The notes below the pieces were generated by a model that saw nothing but the letters and a program-made list of their open reading frames with translations, searched no databases and was not told where the DNA came from. From Brenneria corticis (GTDB lineage Bacteria; Pseudomonadota; Gammaproteobacteria; Enterobacterales; Enterobacteriaceae): a DNA stretch of 64,000 nt. Shown piece after piece: positions 1-8,328 of this stretch (positions within the stretch are counted from its first letter, which is position 1; each line of letters begins with the position of its first letter). The position numbers were made by a program, and so were the translations under genes. The stretch is taken from assembly GCF_003115855.1 (NCBI RefSeq), contig NZ_KZ819074.1, forward strand, positions 124,001 to 188,000. The letters run 5' to 3'.

Positions 1-334
1 AAAACGGGGCGGCCACCAGAAATGCGATTAGCCGTCGTCCGCGGAAACGGTAGCGGGTTATCGCCAGCGCCAGCAGAATGCCGGCGACGACGGCAATCGT
101 ACCGACGGTGACGCCAATAACCAGACTACGCCAGAAAGCGGCGATAAATTCAGCATTATCAAGCACCTTTCGATAGGAGCCCCAGGAGAAGCTTTCCGGC
201 GGAAAAGAGAGATATTGCCGGGTATCAAACGAAATGATCAACACCACGATAATCGGGGCCAGCAGAAAAAGATAAATCAGCGCGATCAGGGCATGCCAGG
301 CAACCCTGCCGGCCGCGATACGGCGACGCGTCAT
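1..334 (-). CDS. ABC transporter permease, PotC-like (3' part cut by window edge)
   Basis: This is the amino-terminal ~111 codons of an inner-membrane permease; the gene continues beyond base 1. The translation begins MTRRRIAAGR and runs into a hydrophobic segment at about residues 13-35, followed by a periplasmic stretch and a second membrane helix. This matches second permeases of spermidine/putrescine-type importers (PotC class). Its ATG overlaps the TGA of the upstream permease (ATGA at 331-334), so the two should be translationally coupled. It is the last gene seen of a minus-strand operon: binding protein, ATPase, permease, permease. The substrate cannot be read from the sequence; a polyamine or a related small organic cation is the family expectation. 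Confidence 0.85.
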   Translation of the reverse strand, partial: MTRRRIAAGRVAWHALIALIYLFLLAPIIVVLIISFDTRQYLSFPPESFSWGSYRKVLDNAEFIAAFWRSLVIGVTVGTIAVVAGILLALAITRYRFRGRRLIAFLVAAPF

Positions 335-1194
335 GCCGCGCCCTCCCCTTCCACAGAGCGCAATGCCCGTTGATACAGGAAAATAATGCCGCCGAACAGC
401 AGCAGCAGGATAAACGACAGGGCCGCGGCCAGCGGCCAGTTTAGGGTCACCGTGGCTTCGCTGAATATTTCCGTGCCCAGCACGAAAACCCGCCCGCCGC
501 CCATCAGCCGCGGCGTGACGAACGCCGATATGCTCAGCACAAAGACCAGCAGGGCGGCGGTTAAAATCCCCGGCAGGCTTAACGGCAGAATAATGCGATA
601 AAAGATCTGCCAGCGATTGGCCCCCAAAGTGCTGGCGGCTTCCTCCAACTGGCGGTTCAGCCTGCCGAAGCCGCTCAGCATCGCCAGAATGGCGTAGGGC
701 ATCAGAATCTCCACCAGGGCGATGCCGGCCCCCAGCGCGTTATTGGTTAATTTCAGCGGAAACTCAATCAGCGACAGCCACAGCAATAGACTGTTTATCA
801 CCCCTTTATCCCCCAGCAATACCATCCAGCCGTAGGTTCTGACCACCATGGAGGTCAGTAACGGCGCCACGGCCAGCGCCGTTAATACGCCTCGCCAGCG
901 GCTGGTGCTGCGCACCAGGAATAACGCCACCGGATAGGAAAGCGCCACCGCCGCCGCGCTGACGCCAAGGCCCAACGCCAGCGTATTGCCGGCCACCCGC
1001 CAGTAAAAAGGATCGAGCACGATGCTTTGATAAGACGCCAGCGTCCAGGAGGCATCGTCGCCGCTGAACGCCGATGGGGAAAGGGAAGCACGCATCAGCC
1101 AGAGCAGCGGCGCAAGGAAGGTGACGCCCAGCGCCAGTAGGCCGGGCAACAGCAGCATCAACAACAGGGCGCGCCGATGTGTCCGCTCTTTCAT
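331..1194 (-). CDS. ABC transporter permease, PotB-like
   Basis: A 287-residue inner-membrane permease of the binding-protein-dependent transport family. The start MKERTHRRAL is chosen because its ATG overlaps the TGA of the ATPase gene (1191-1194); a longer reading to 1317 would run into the ATPase gene. About six hydrophobic segments are visible. The EAA loop that docks the ATPase is recognisable near residue 190 (EEAASTLGA, followed by the typical W-x-x-F-x-x-I-x-L-P). It lies between the ATPase and the second permease with stop/start overlaps on both sides. With the neighbouring gene it should form the membrane channel of one importer. Substrate unknown; the closest remembered family is spermidine/putrescine PotB. 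Confidence 0.88.
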   Translation of the reverse strand: MKERTHRRALLLMLLLPGLLALGVTFLAPLLWLMRASLSPSAFSGDDASWTLASYQSIVLDPFYWRVAGNTLALGLGVSAAAVALSYPVALFLVRSTSRWRGVLTALAVAPLLTSMVVRTYGWMVLLGDKGVINSLLLWLSLIEFPLKLTNNALGAGIALVEILMPYAILAMLSGFGRLNRQLEEAASTLGANRWQIFYRIILPLSLPGILTAALLVFVLSISAFVTPRLMGGGRVFVLGTEIFSEATVTLNWPLAAALSFILLLLFGGIIFLYQRALRSVEGEGAA

Positions 1195-2264
1195 GGGGTT
1201 TTCCGCCGGATTAAGGTGACGTCGGCGGGATCGACGGTCAGGGTAATCGACTCGCCCACCTGCGGCGCATAGCCGACATGGGTAAATATCTCCGCCTGCA
1301 ACCGATGCTGGCCGCAAACCACCGTCAGCGACTGCACCTGTCCGCGATAGACGATGCGCTCGACGATGCCGCTGAAGCGATTAACGCCGGCGTTATTCCC
1401 CGCCAGGGCCGGCGCCAGACGGTGAGGACGAATCAACAACCGCGCCGTCTCGCCCGGCGCCGCCTCGCCGGCAAGGCGAATGGCGCCTAATCCGTCGATT
1501 TCAGCTACCCCCTCGCCGGTTATGCGCGCCGAGAAAAAGTTGCCGTTGCCGATAAAGCGGGCCACAAAGTCGCTTTGCGGACGATCGAAAATATCGCCCG
1601 GGGTGCCGATTTGTTCCAGACGGCCGTCGGACATCACCACCAGACGATCCGCCATCGACAGCGCCTCATCCTGATCGTGAGTGACAAAAATGGCGGTAAC
1701 GCCGGTGCGCCGCTGAATGTCGCGGATCTCATCGCGCATCTCATCGCGCAGCTTGGCATCAAGATTGGATAGCGGTTCATCAAACAGCAACAGCGCCGGT
1801 TCAATCACCAGCGAGCGCGCAATGGCCGCCCGCTGTTGCTGTCCGCCGGAAAGCTGGCCGACGCGGCGCTCGCCGAAACCGCTCAGCTTCACCAGATCCA
1901 GCGCTTTCCTGACGCGCTCATCCCGTTCCGTGCGGCCCACCCCGCGCGCGTCCAGACCGAAGGCGATATTCTGGGCAATGGTCATATGCGGGAACAGCGC
2001 ATAGGACTGGAAAACCATGCCGATATTGCGCTGATAAACGGGAATGGCCGAGATATCCCGCCCGTTCAGGCTTATCGTGCCGGCATCCGGCTCTATCAGC
2101 CCGGCGATCATGCGTAAAATCGTCGTCTTGCCGCAGCCGGAGGGACCGAGCAGCGCCAGCATTTCCCCCTGGGATAGCGAAAAGCTGACGTGGTCGACGG
2201 ACGGCGCGGCGCAACCCGGATACGTTTTGACCAGACCGTCCACCACAACATGGAAATCAGACAT
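1191..2264 (-). CDS. ABC transporter ATP-binding protein, PotA-like
   Basis: A 357-residue cytoplasmic ATPase energising the adjacent permeases. Motifs in order: Walker A GPSGCGKTT near residue 40, Q-loop in VFQSYALFP, signature LSGGQQQRAAIARSL near residue 138, Walker B LLLFDEP, D-loop SNLDAKL and switch histidine in FVTHDQDEA. A C-terminal TOBE-like region of about 120 residues contains a LLIRPHRL segment, as in PotA/MalK-type regulatory domains. Length is normal for the family. The start ATG (2262-2264) lies 23 bases beyond the stop of the binding-protein gene. The class is certain; the substrate is not. Confidence 0.93.
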   Translation of the reverse strand: MSDFHVVVDGLVKTYPGCAAPSVDHVSFSLSQGEMLALLGPSGCGKTTILRMIAGLIEPDAGTISLNGRDISAIPVYQRNIGMVFQSYALFPHMTIAQNIAFGLDARGVGRTERDERVRKALDLVKLSGFGERRVGQLSGGQQQRAAIARSLVIEPALLLFDEPLSNLDAKLRDEMRDEIRDIQRRTGVTAIFVTHDQDEALSMADRLVVMSDGRLEQIGTPGDIFDRPQSDFVARFIGNGNFFSARITGEGVAEIDGLGAIRLAGEAAPGETARLLIRPHRLAPALAGNNAGVNRFSGIVERIVYRGQVQSLTVVCGQHRLQAEIFTHVGYAPQVGESITLTVDPADVTLIRRKTP

Positions 2265-2287
2265 ATAAACCCTGTCGGCAGCAATGA

Positions 2288-3364
2288 TCAGTTAAGCGCA
2301 ATGACTTCGCGGCGAATCCGCTGGATCCACGGCGCGTATTGTTCCGCCACCCAGGGCCAGTCCAGCGACATCTGCGCCGCCTGCGCCTCCTTGCTGCCGT
2401 AGATTCGTTCGGCGACGGCGTCCGGCAGCGTCACCGCCTGATTCACCGGTCCGTAGAAACTCTTTTCGGCAAACAGGGTCTGCGCCTGCGCGCCGATGGC
2501 GTAATTGACGAACAGCTGAGCCGCATGGGCATTCGCGGAGCCTTTCACCAGATTAATGGTGTTGGTCTGACCGATGCTGCCTTCTTTCGGCAAGGCGATG
2601 CCGATTTTGCCCCCTTGCGTATCGTGAAGATATTGCGCCCGGCCATTCCAGCAGATCGCCAAATCCGCCTCGCCGCTCTGAATCACCGCGTAGCAGTCCG
2701 GCGCCGGATCCCAGGTGGATACATTAGGAGCGATTTGCTTGAGCACATTAATACCCGGTTCAATACTCCGTTTGTAATCGCCGCCCTGCAGTCTGGTCAG
2801 AATGGGGAGCAGAATCACCCCGCGGGTATCCGCCAGGGGCGCCGCTATTTTCCCTTTGTACCGACTATCCGTCAGATCGTTCCAACTGCCGGGAGGCTGT
2901 TTAACATTATCGGTGTTATACAGAATGGACAGGTTATCCTGGGAGAAGGCGATGGTGCGATTAGCGTCAATATTGGCCCAGGCGGGAATATCTTTTAAAT
3001 TGCCGACGATGTTCGGATCGAGCGGCGCAAACAAGCCCTGTTTATTGGCGCGGATCGCCACCGCCACATCAATCAGCGCCACATCTATCTTGGGATTATT
3101 TTTCTGCAACGTCAGCAACGCCAGAGACTCGGCCGAATTCTTGCTTTGCTGGTAATTCACTTCAATATGAGGATATTTGGCTTTAAAGGGTTCGATAACG
3201 AATTTTTTATAATTATCGGCAAATACGCCGGAGAAACCGACGATATTAACCACCCCGCGCTCCTCAGCATGGGCCGAAACGGAAATCAGCGCACAGCAGA
3301 CGATGGCGCTTAGCCCTGCGGCCATTTTTAATAATGAAAAGCGGGATAAGGTATTTTTTTTCAT
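2288..3364 (-). CDS. Periplasmic solute-binding protein of the polyamine-type ABC importer
   Basis: A 358-residue extracellular solute-binding protein. The N-terminus has a charged stretch (MKKNTLSRF), a hydrophobic core and a probable signal-peptidase site after SAHA (about residue 32). The mature part has the PotD/PotF-like pattern, with VVNIVGFSGVF opening the first lobe and later NTINLVKGSANA and LFVNYAIGAQAQ. It should capture substrate in the periplasm and deliver it to the permease pair encoded downstream. It heads the transporter genes, with a broken dipeptidase gene immediately upstream, so the cluster may once have linked a hydrolase to uptake of its product. Substrate specificity is unknown. 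Confidence 0.88.
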   Translation of the reverse strand: MKKNTLSRFSLLKMAAGLSAIVCCALISVSAHAEERGVVNIVGFSGVFADNYKKFVIEPFKAKYPHIEVNYQQSKNSAESLALLTLQKNNPKIDVALIDVAVAIRANKQGLFAPLDPNIVGNLKDIPAWANIDANRTIAFSQDNLSILYNTDNVKQPPGSWNDLTDSRYKGKIAAPLADTRGVILLPILTRLQGGDYKRSIEPGINVLKQIAPNVSTWDPAPDCYAVIQSGEADLAICWNGRAQYLHDTQGGKIGIALPKEGSIGQTNTINLVKGSANAHAAQLFVNYAIGAQAQTLFAEKSFYGPVNQAVTLPDAVAERIYGSKEAQAAQMSLDWPWVAEQYAPWIQRIRREVIALN

Positions 3365-3382
3365 TGGATTGCCTCAGATTAA

Positions 3383-4319
3383 TCAAACCGCGTCAGCCGC
3401 GGGCCGCCATGCCGCATCAAGCACGCGCAGCCAGTTGTCGCCCAACAGTTTCAGGATCAGTTCGGGCCGCCAGCCGCGGGTAAACATGCGCTCAGTCAGG
3501 TTGGGAATATCGCTGATACGCGCAATTCCCTGCGGCTTATTGATTTTTACCGAACCAAATTCGGTTAACTTGCGAGCGGTGCCCTTATCCCGATTGGCCC
3601 ACAGCAAATACGGCCCCGGCCGCGGACGGCCCTGCGAGAAATCGGTACCGATGCCCACATGATCTTCCCCAACCAGTTCAATGACATAACTCATGGCATC
3701 GAGATAATCCTCAATGGTGGCGTCATTGCCTGCCGCCAGCCCCGGAGCAAACAGGCTGATGCCGATTATCCCGCCGTTTTCGGCGCAGCCCTGCAGCAGC
3801 TCATCGGGCTTATTGCGCTTAACGTCCTTCAGCGCCCGCGGCAGCACATGGGAAATGCATACCGGCGCGGTTCATTTCCGCCAGCACTTCTTTGCCGAAC
3901 CCGGTCAATCCGCCGTCATGCTCCTCCAGATACCCCGCGCCGGAGTAGTTCTGGGTGTTGTAGGTCAGTTGCATCACGCCGACGCCCAGATCCTTGAAAA
4001 TTTCGATATAGTCCAGCTTATCTTCCAGCGGCGAGGTGTTTTGCCAGCCAAGAATGATCCCGGTGCGATTTTCTCGTTTGGCCGCGGCAATATCGGCCAC
4101 CGTTTTTACCGGGCGGATTAAATCGCTGTTTTCGCGCAGCAGGCGTTTCCACTGCGAGACATAGGCAATCCCTTCGCGAAAATTTTCCCATAGCACAGAG
4201 GAGCAATTAACCGCGGTCAAACCCGCGGCGCGCATTTCAATAAAATTTTCACGCGTCCATTCGCTGGTTTGCAAGCCGTCGATAACCCTGGCCCGCTGGT
4301 GTAATTGCCCGGCGCTCAT
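3383..4319 (-). pseudogene. Broken membrane dipeptidase (peptidase family M19)
   Basis: Two overlapping reading frames together make one M19 (renal dipeptidase-like) protein. The first, 4319 down to 3819, begins MSAGQLHQRA and keeps the family landmarks GIILGWQNTSP, GVGVMQLTYN and GLTGFGKEVLAEMNRAGM, then runs into an unrelated tail. The second resumes with SHVLPRALKDVKRNKPDEL and AENGGIIGIS and finishes normally near 3383. At the junction (about 3850-3865) the family stretch that contains the DLSH metal-site segment, roughly 25 residues, is absent and the frame has changed. An internal deletion of a length not divisible by three explains both. Enzymatic activity is therefore unlikely. It sits upstream of, and co-oriented with, the ABC operon. 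Confidence 0.85.
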
Positions 4320-4693
4320 AAAATTATCACCTGAATGTAATACGATTAGTTTCTGACGTAGATTCAGTGGAATTGACGATCAAGATGCGCGCAGGCTATT
4401 TTCCCGCGTGCTGGAAAAATAAATCCCGCCGCTAGTTTTATTAAAAGTAGATTCTCTCACCCCACCATTATTAATCCTTACTTATTATTCATTATTTGCA
4501 TTCTAAGCCACCTTTTATGTGATTTGTTAATTATAAATTTCGCTTAGCTTATGAGCCAAATAAAAAACATTATGATTCCATAGGGAATATTGGCGTCGCG
4601 ATGCCGGTGATAAATGATAGCGGGAAAATCAGGAAAAACGTGGGAAAGGAATAAGGTTGTACGGGGGACGACGCCCCCCGTATCCGCGCCGGA
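4320..4693. other. Intergenic region, AT-rich, with a hairpin after ghxP
   Basis: No credible gene is seen. The left part is the presumed upstream region of the dipeptidase/ABC operon (minus strand) and is AT-rich around 4440-4600. At 4660-4682 a GC-rich inverted repeat (TACGGGGG ... CCCCCGTA) lies just past the stop of the purine permease. It could end that transcript, although the following minus-strand bases are not a clear run of T. Confidence 0.4.
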
Positions 4694-6043
4694 TTACAGC
4701 GCCCAGCCGCCGGCGTAGAACGCCACCAGCGCAACGGCGATAAGCACGGTGCCGATATTCAGCTTGCGCCATTCGCCGGAGAAAATACGCCCCAGCACCA
4801 GCGAACCGAAGCCCAGCATAATACCGGTCACGATATTACAGGTCAGCACGATAAATACCGCGCAAACCAGGCCTGACATCGCATCAACGAAGTCGTCAAA
4901 GTTCAGTTTAGATACGTTGCCCAGCATCAGCAAACCGACGTACATCAGCGCGGGCGCGGTAGCATAGCCGGGAACCAGATAGGACAGCGGCGACAAAAAC
5001 AGAATCAGCAGGAACAGCACCCCGACCACCGTCGCGGTCAGACCGGTTTTCCCCCCCGCGGCGGTGCCCGCCGCGGATTCAATATATACCGCCGCCGGAG
5101 AAGTCCCCACCAGGCTGGAAAGAATACTGCTGACGGAGTCGGAGGTCAGCGCTTTGCCGCCATTGATGATTTGTCCGTCCTTATCCAGCAGATTCGCCTG
5201 GCCGGCAACCGCGCGGATCGTACCGGTCGCATCAAACACCGCCGTCATCACCAGCGCCAGAACGCTGGGCAATATCACTGGCTGCAACGCGCCGATGATA
5301 TCCAGACTGAAAATCAGCGAAGTCCCGTCCTCGCCGGTCAGCGTCGGCCAGGCAAACCAGCCCTGATATTTCACGCTCGGATCGAAGATCAGACCGATAA
5401 TGGAAATCACGATGATAACCAGCAAAATACCGCCCGGAACGCGGCGTTTTTCCAAGCCGATGGTAGCGGCCAGACCCAGCAACGCCATGATAACCGGGAA
5501 AGAAGTAAAATCGCCCAGGGCGACGGGCAGTCCCTCAATCGGGTTTTTAATCACCAGCCCGATGCCGTTGGCGGCAATAATCAGCAGGAACAGACCGATG
5601 CCGATCCCCGTTCCGTGCGCCACCCCCAGCGGGAGATTACGCAGGATCCAGGTACGGATCCCGGTGGCGGAAATAACGGTGAACAGCACCCCCATAAGGA
5701 AAATCGCCCCCAGCGCCACCGGAATGCTGATCTGCTGACCCAATACCAGACTAAACGCCGTAAAGGCGGTCAGGGAAATCGCACAGCCGATAGCCAGCGG
5801 CAGGTTGGCCCACAGGCCCATCAGCAATGAACCCAACCCGGCGACCAGACAGGTTGCGACAAACACCGCCGCCGGAGGGAAGCCGGCTTTGCCCAACATG
5901 CCCGGTACGACAATCACCGAGTAGACCATGGCCAGGAAGGTGGTTAATCCGGCCAACACTTCCTGACGCACGCTGCTTCCGCGCTGCGTTATTTTAAAAA
6001 ATGCATCAAGCGCGCTATCCGCCTGACGAGTGGTATTTGACAT
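4694..6043 (-). CDS. ghxP: Guanine/hypoxanthine permease, NCS2 (AzgA) family
   Basis: A 449-residue proton-coupled purine-base importer with about 12-14 membrane segments. It reads almost continuously like E. coli GhxP/GhxQ: GSSVRQEVLAGLTTFLAMVY near residue 25, TAFTAFSLVLGQ, GTGIGIGLF, ALVMTAVFDATGT, ESAAGTAAGGKTGLTA and a C-terminal RKLNIGTVLIAVALVAFYAGGWAL. The tail (GEWRKLNIG) is closer to GhxP than GhxQ from memory. The start MSNTTRQADS (6041-6043) follows a good AGGGG ribosome site; an upstream in-frame Met at 6115 has no such support. Two PurR-type operators lie upstream, in keeping with purine repression of this gene in enterobacteria. Confidence 0.92.
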   Translation of the reverse strand: MSNTTRQADSALDAFFKITQRGSSVRQEVLAGLTTFLAMVYSVIVVPGMLGKAGFPPAAVFVATCLVAGLGSLLMGLWANLPLAIGCAISLTAFTAFSLVLGQQISIPVALGAIFLMGVLFTVISATGIRTWILRNLPLGVAHGTGIGIGLFLLIIAANGIGLVIKNPIEGLPVALGDFTSFPVIMALLGLAATIGLEKRRVPGGILLVIIVISIIGLIFDPSVKYQGWFAWPTLTGEDGTSLIFSLDIIGALQPVILPSVLALVMTAVFDATGTIRAVAGQANLLDKDGQIINGGKALTSDSVSSILSSLVGTSPAAVYIESAAGTAAGGKTGLTATVVGVLFLLILFLSPLSYLVPGYATAPALMYVGLLMLGNVSKLNFDDFVDAMSGLVCAVFIVLTCNIVTGIMLGFGSLVLGRIFSGEWRKLNIGTVLIAVALVAFYAGGWAL

Positions 6044-6150
6044 GGTGGTATCCCCTGAGATGTCATCATTATTAAGGTCAATGCGGTTCTGTTCACCCGG
6101 CCTTGCACCGGGCATGCGTCAATGACGCACCATGAACCATAAGGCCGTGC

Positions 6151-6166
6151 ACGCAAACGATTACCT
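6151..6166 (-). promoter_or_regulatory. PurR operator 1 upstream of ghxP
   Basis: The bases ACGCAAACGATTACCT closely match the enterobacterial PurR box (ACGCAAACGTTTTCNT), differing mainly in the 3' half. The site lies about 110 bases upstream of the permease start. Confidence 0.75.
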
Positions 6167-6205
6167 CGCGCGATGCAAAACCACAAAATTGTGCCAGGTT
6201 ATGCG

Positions 6206-6221
6206 AAGCAAACGATTATCC
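6206..6221 (-). promoter_or_regulatory. PurR operator 2 upstream of ghxP
   Basis: The bases AAGCAAACGATTATCC form a second PurR-like box in the same orientation as box 1. It is centred 55 bases from it, about five helical turns, so the two could be bound on the same face of the DNA. Confidence 0.6.
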
Positions 6222-6419
6222 TGCTTCCCCGGCCTCCATTTCAACTGCTAATCAACACTATTTACCTATAGTCGCCGCATAATCGCGCGCCGGCCATTCC
6301 GCTGATAAAAAGCGACGTCGGCAGATCGCCGGGAGAGAAACAGCGAAAGGGAAAGTTTTGATGGCGACAAGATGAATCAAAACGGCGGTTTACTTCAAAC
6401 AAACTCAGCATTCATTTTT

Positions 6420-6435
6420 TGTGACTTGCATCACA
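6420..6435 (+). promoter_or_regulatory. CRP site upstream of the small-ORF transcript
   Basis: TGTGACTTGCATCACA is a perfect TGTGA-N6-TCACA CRP core. It is centred about 50 bases before the predicted transcription start of the small-ORF promoter. Confidence 0.8.
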
Positions 6436-6442
6436 AAAAAAA

Positions 6443-6471
6443 TTGACCGGCCATATCAACGCGAGTATGCT
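6443..6471 (+). promoter_or_regulatory. Sigma-70 promoter for the small-ORF transcript
   Basis: The -35 element TTGACC (6443-6448) and -10 element TATGCT (6466-6471) are separated by 17 bases. Transcription should start near 6478 and read through both small ORFs. Confidence 0.75.
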
Positions 6472-6477
6472 TTGAAA

Positions 6478-6493
6478 CGTGACGAGAATCACA
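6478..6493 (+). promoter_or_regulatory. Second CRP-like site overlapping the transcription start
   Basis: CGTGACGAGAATCACA keeps GTGA-N6-TCACA. It lies across the predicted start point, a position where CRP binding would block transcription. Together with the upstream site it suggests CRP-mediated repression; this is inference from position. Confidence 0.6.
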
Positions 6494-6524
6494 GAAATAA
6501 ATTCGCTAACGAGGAATCCGCAAA

Positions 6525-6596
6525 ATGAAACTGCTGAAAAAAATCATCGCCATATTTGAAAACACCAACGTAAGCTTTGGTACTTTCAACCTCTGA
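6525..6596 (+). CDS. Small 23-residue amphipathic peptide
   Basis: The ORF encodes 23 residues beginning MKLLKKIIAIF and ending GTFNL. The first 11 residues alternate lysines with large hydrophobics, as in an amphipathic membrane-surface helix. An upstream GAGGAA (6511-6516) gives a plausible ribosome site. It is the first ORF after a strong promoter with CRP sites and lies 26 bases before a second, similar-sized ORF. It is not recognised by name; the MK-L-KKI start recalls AzuC. It may be a leader peptide or a paralogue of the next ORF. Confidence 0.55.
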   Translation: MKLLKKIIAIFENTNVSFGTFNL

Positions 6597-6622
6597 GAGC
6601 AGAAAACGTGAAGGGGATAAAA

Positions 6623-6709
6623 ATGAACATTGTCCGTAAAATCAATAAACTATTAAACGCGCTGGGCAAAACCTACTGCGGTAGCAACCCCCTCGCCATC
6701 TTCCGTTAA
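6623..6709 (+). CDS. AzuC-like 28-residue small protein
   Basis: The ORF encodes 28 residues, MNIVRKINKL at the start and NPLAIFR at the end, with an AGGGG ribosome site 7 bases before the ATG. E. coli AzuC is also 28 residues; an ungapped comparison from memory keeps the mid-protein Asn, the Lys-Thr-aromatic (KTY here, KTF in AzuC), a Pro five residues from the end and the terminal Phe-Arg. AzuC is a small membrane-associated protein made from the dual-function AzuCR RNA, which is reported to be CRP-repressed, and CRP sites flank this promoter too. The genomic neighbourhood differs from E. coli. Homology is likely but rests on a very short sequence. Confidence 0.6.
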   Translation: MNIVRKINKLLNALGKTYCGSNPLAIFR

Positions 6710-6820
6710 TCGTACCGGGTGATTGCCGCCCGATTAGATTACCGCTGAGTCACTCACTGGCGCCGGATCCCGTGACAACGGCGATCGCCAGCGCCAGAGT
6801 ACCGCACAGCCCCAACCCTC

Positions 6821-7744
6821 TCAGGCGTACAGCGAAACTTCCCCGCTGGGGCGGGTTTTAAAACGGCGATGCAGCCAAAGATATTGCTCCGGCGCGCGCA
6901 TGATTTCCTTTTCTATCACTTTGTTCATGTAACAGGCGGCTTGCTGCTCGTCATGATACGGATAATCCTGCAACTCAGGCTGAATCACCAGCTTATACCC
7001 GGAAGCGTCAGGCTTGCGGATAAGCACCGTGGTGACCATCGCCGGCCTGGCTAAACGCGCAATGGTAAAAGTGCCGTTGGTGGTCGCCGCTTTCTTCACG
7101 GCGAAGAATGGCGCAAAAACGCTGCCTTTCGGGCCGTAGTCCTGATCCGGAGCAAACCATACGGCCTCGCCCCCTTTCAGCGCACGAACCATGCCGCGCA
7201 GATCCTTACGATCGATCATCGCCTTGTTGGAACGGGAGCGCCCCCAGGTTTGTACCAGCTCCATCACTTTATTGTTATGCGGCCGATACATCGCCATCAG
7301 TGGCTGGCACAACCCCATCGCCCTGCCGCCCAGTTCCAGCGACATAAAGTGGATGCCAATCACCATCACCCCGCGCTCTTTGGCGCAGGCTTGCTGTAAA
7401 TTTTCCAGTCCCGACACGGCAAACCAGCGGCGAACACGGCGATCCGACCAAAACCAGGCCATACCCGTTTCCACCAGCGCCATTCCCAGCGAAGAGAAAT
7501 TATTGACGATCATCGCTTCCCGCTCCGCGGCAGAAACAGCGGGAAAGCAAAGTTCAAGGTTACGCCGGGCAATCGCCACTCTGCGTTTAAGAAAAAAGCG
7601 GGAAAAGCGGCCGACGCTGCTGCCGATTTTCATCAGCAGCGGATAGGGAAGTTGCACCAGCAGAAACAGGAAGCCGAGACCGAACCATGTGATCCAGTAA
7701 CGAGGATGGAGGAAAGCCCTGGTAAATGTTTGTTTAATTCTCAT
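6821..7744 (-). CDS. lpxP: Lipid A palmitoleoyl-type acyltransferase
   Basis: A 307-residue inner-membrane lysophospholipid acyltransferase (LpxL/LpxM/LpxP family) that adds a secondary acyl chain to Kdo2-lipid IVA. An N-terminal membrane helix (about 15-35) precedes the catalytic HX4E pair in IHFMSLELG (H132, E137). RSNKAMIDRKDLRGM and APDQDYGPKGS are family signatures. The stretches GVMVIGIHFMSLELGGRAMGLCQP and EKEIMRAPEQYLWLHRRF read like E. coli LpxP (306 residues) rather than LpxL. The start is set by alignment with LpxP (M-x14-HPRYW); a Met three codons upstream is possible. In E. coli LpxP is induced by cold; here it sits next to a csp gene and a ydfK-like gene. Confidence 0.88.
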   Translation of the reverse strand: MRIKQTFTRAFLHPRYWITWFGLGFLFLLVQLPYPLLMKIGSSVGRFSRFFLKRRVAIARRNLELCFPAVSAAEREAMIVNNFSSLGMALVETGMAWFWSDRRVRRWFAVSGLENLQQACAKERGVMVIGIHFMSLELGGRAMGLCQPLMAMYRPHNNKVMELVQTWGRSRSNKAMIDRKDLRGMVRALKGGEAVWFAPDQDYGPKGSVFAPFFAVKKAATTNGTFTIARLARPAMVTTVLIRKPDASGYKLVIQPELQDYPYHDEQQAACYMNKVIEKEIMRAPEQYLWLHRRFKTRPSGEVSLYA

Positions 7745-8109
7745 GAGACTCATCTTTAAGTGTTCAAAGCGCGTACCGCATAAAGAAAGCACTCCTGTAC
7801 GTTACATCGATATGACACTACCTACCGTATAATAGTTGCCGTGTTGCACGCAATTCAGTCTAACCGCCTCAGTCTTTATGGTTCAGGGAAAGCGGGTTTG
7901 GAAGGGGCATGAGACGTATTCAGGTCCCACCAGCCAATCGGCAACAGCTGCGGACATGATACTCGATTCGGAATAAGGATAGGAGTAGTAACAATAGAAA
8001 TAATTAAGCCCCTCAGAATATCTGCGGGGCTTAATGCATAATCAGGTTTTTTCAGCGATGAACCGGACGAAAGCGCTAAAGCCAGGTAAGGTTCATCGGC
8101 GGAAGACCA
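7745..8109. other. Intergenic region between lpxP and the csp gene
   Basis: No protein gene is apparent. A TATAAT hexamer occurs on the plus strand near 7829, so an unannotated small RNA running rightward is possible, but there is no well-placed -35 and no strong terminator was identified. The right part contains the csp terminator and, at about 8056-8098, a second inverted repeat (GATGAACC ... GGTTCATC). Confidence 0.3.
8005..8033 (-). terminator. Likely terminator of the csp gene
   Basis: The inverted repeat TAAGCCCC ... GGGGCTTA lies 77 bases past the csp stop. On the minus strand it is followed by an AT-rich stretch (ATTATTTC). This is consistent with a Rho-independent terminator of modest strength. 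Confidence 0.5.
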
Positions 8110-8328
8110 TTAGATTACGGAAACATTCACTGCTGATGGGCCTTTCTGGCCGCTTTCAACGCTGAATTCCACTTTCTGGCCTTCGTCCAGGCTTTTGTAG
8201 TCGTTACCCTGGCCTTGGATGGCGGAGAAGTGAACGAATACGTCTTTGCTGCCGTCAGTCGGGGTGATGAAACCAAAACCTTTACCAGCGTCAAACCATT
8301 TTACCAATCCAGTCATTTTATTAGACAT
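8110..8328 (-). CDS. CspA-family cold-shock protein
   Basis: A 72-residue single cold-shock domain that binds single-stranded nucleic acids and acts as an RNA chaperone. RNP1 (KGFGFITP) and RNP2 (VFVHFSAI) are intact, and the start MSNKMTGLVKWF is typical of CspB/CspG. Asp replaces the usual Asn after KWF (KWFDAGKG). An AAGGAAATT ribosome site precedes the ATG. The neighbours lpxP and a ydfK-like gene are also cold-associated families, and in E. coli ydfK lies near the csp gene cspI. No canonical long cold-box leader was recognised, so cold induction is not proven by the sequence. The exact paralogue (CspA, B, G or I) cannot be fixed. Confidence 0.92.
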   Translation of the reverse strand: MSNKMTGLVKWFDAGKGFGFITPTDGSKDVFVHFSAIQGQGNDYKSLDEGQKVEFSVESGQKGPSAVNVSVI

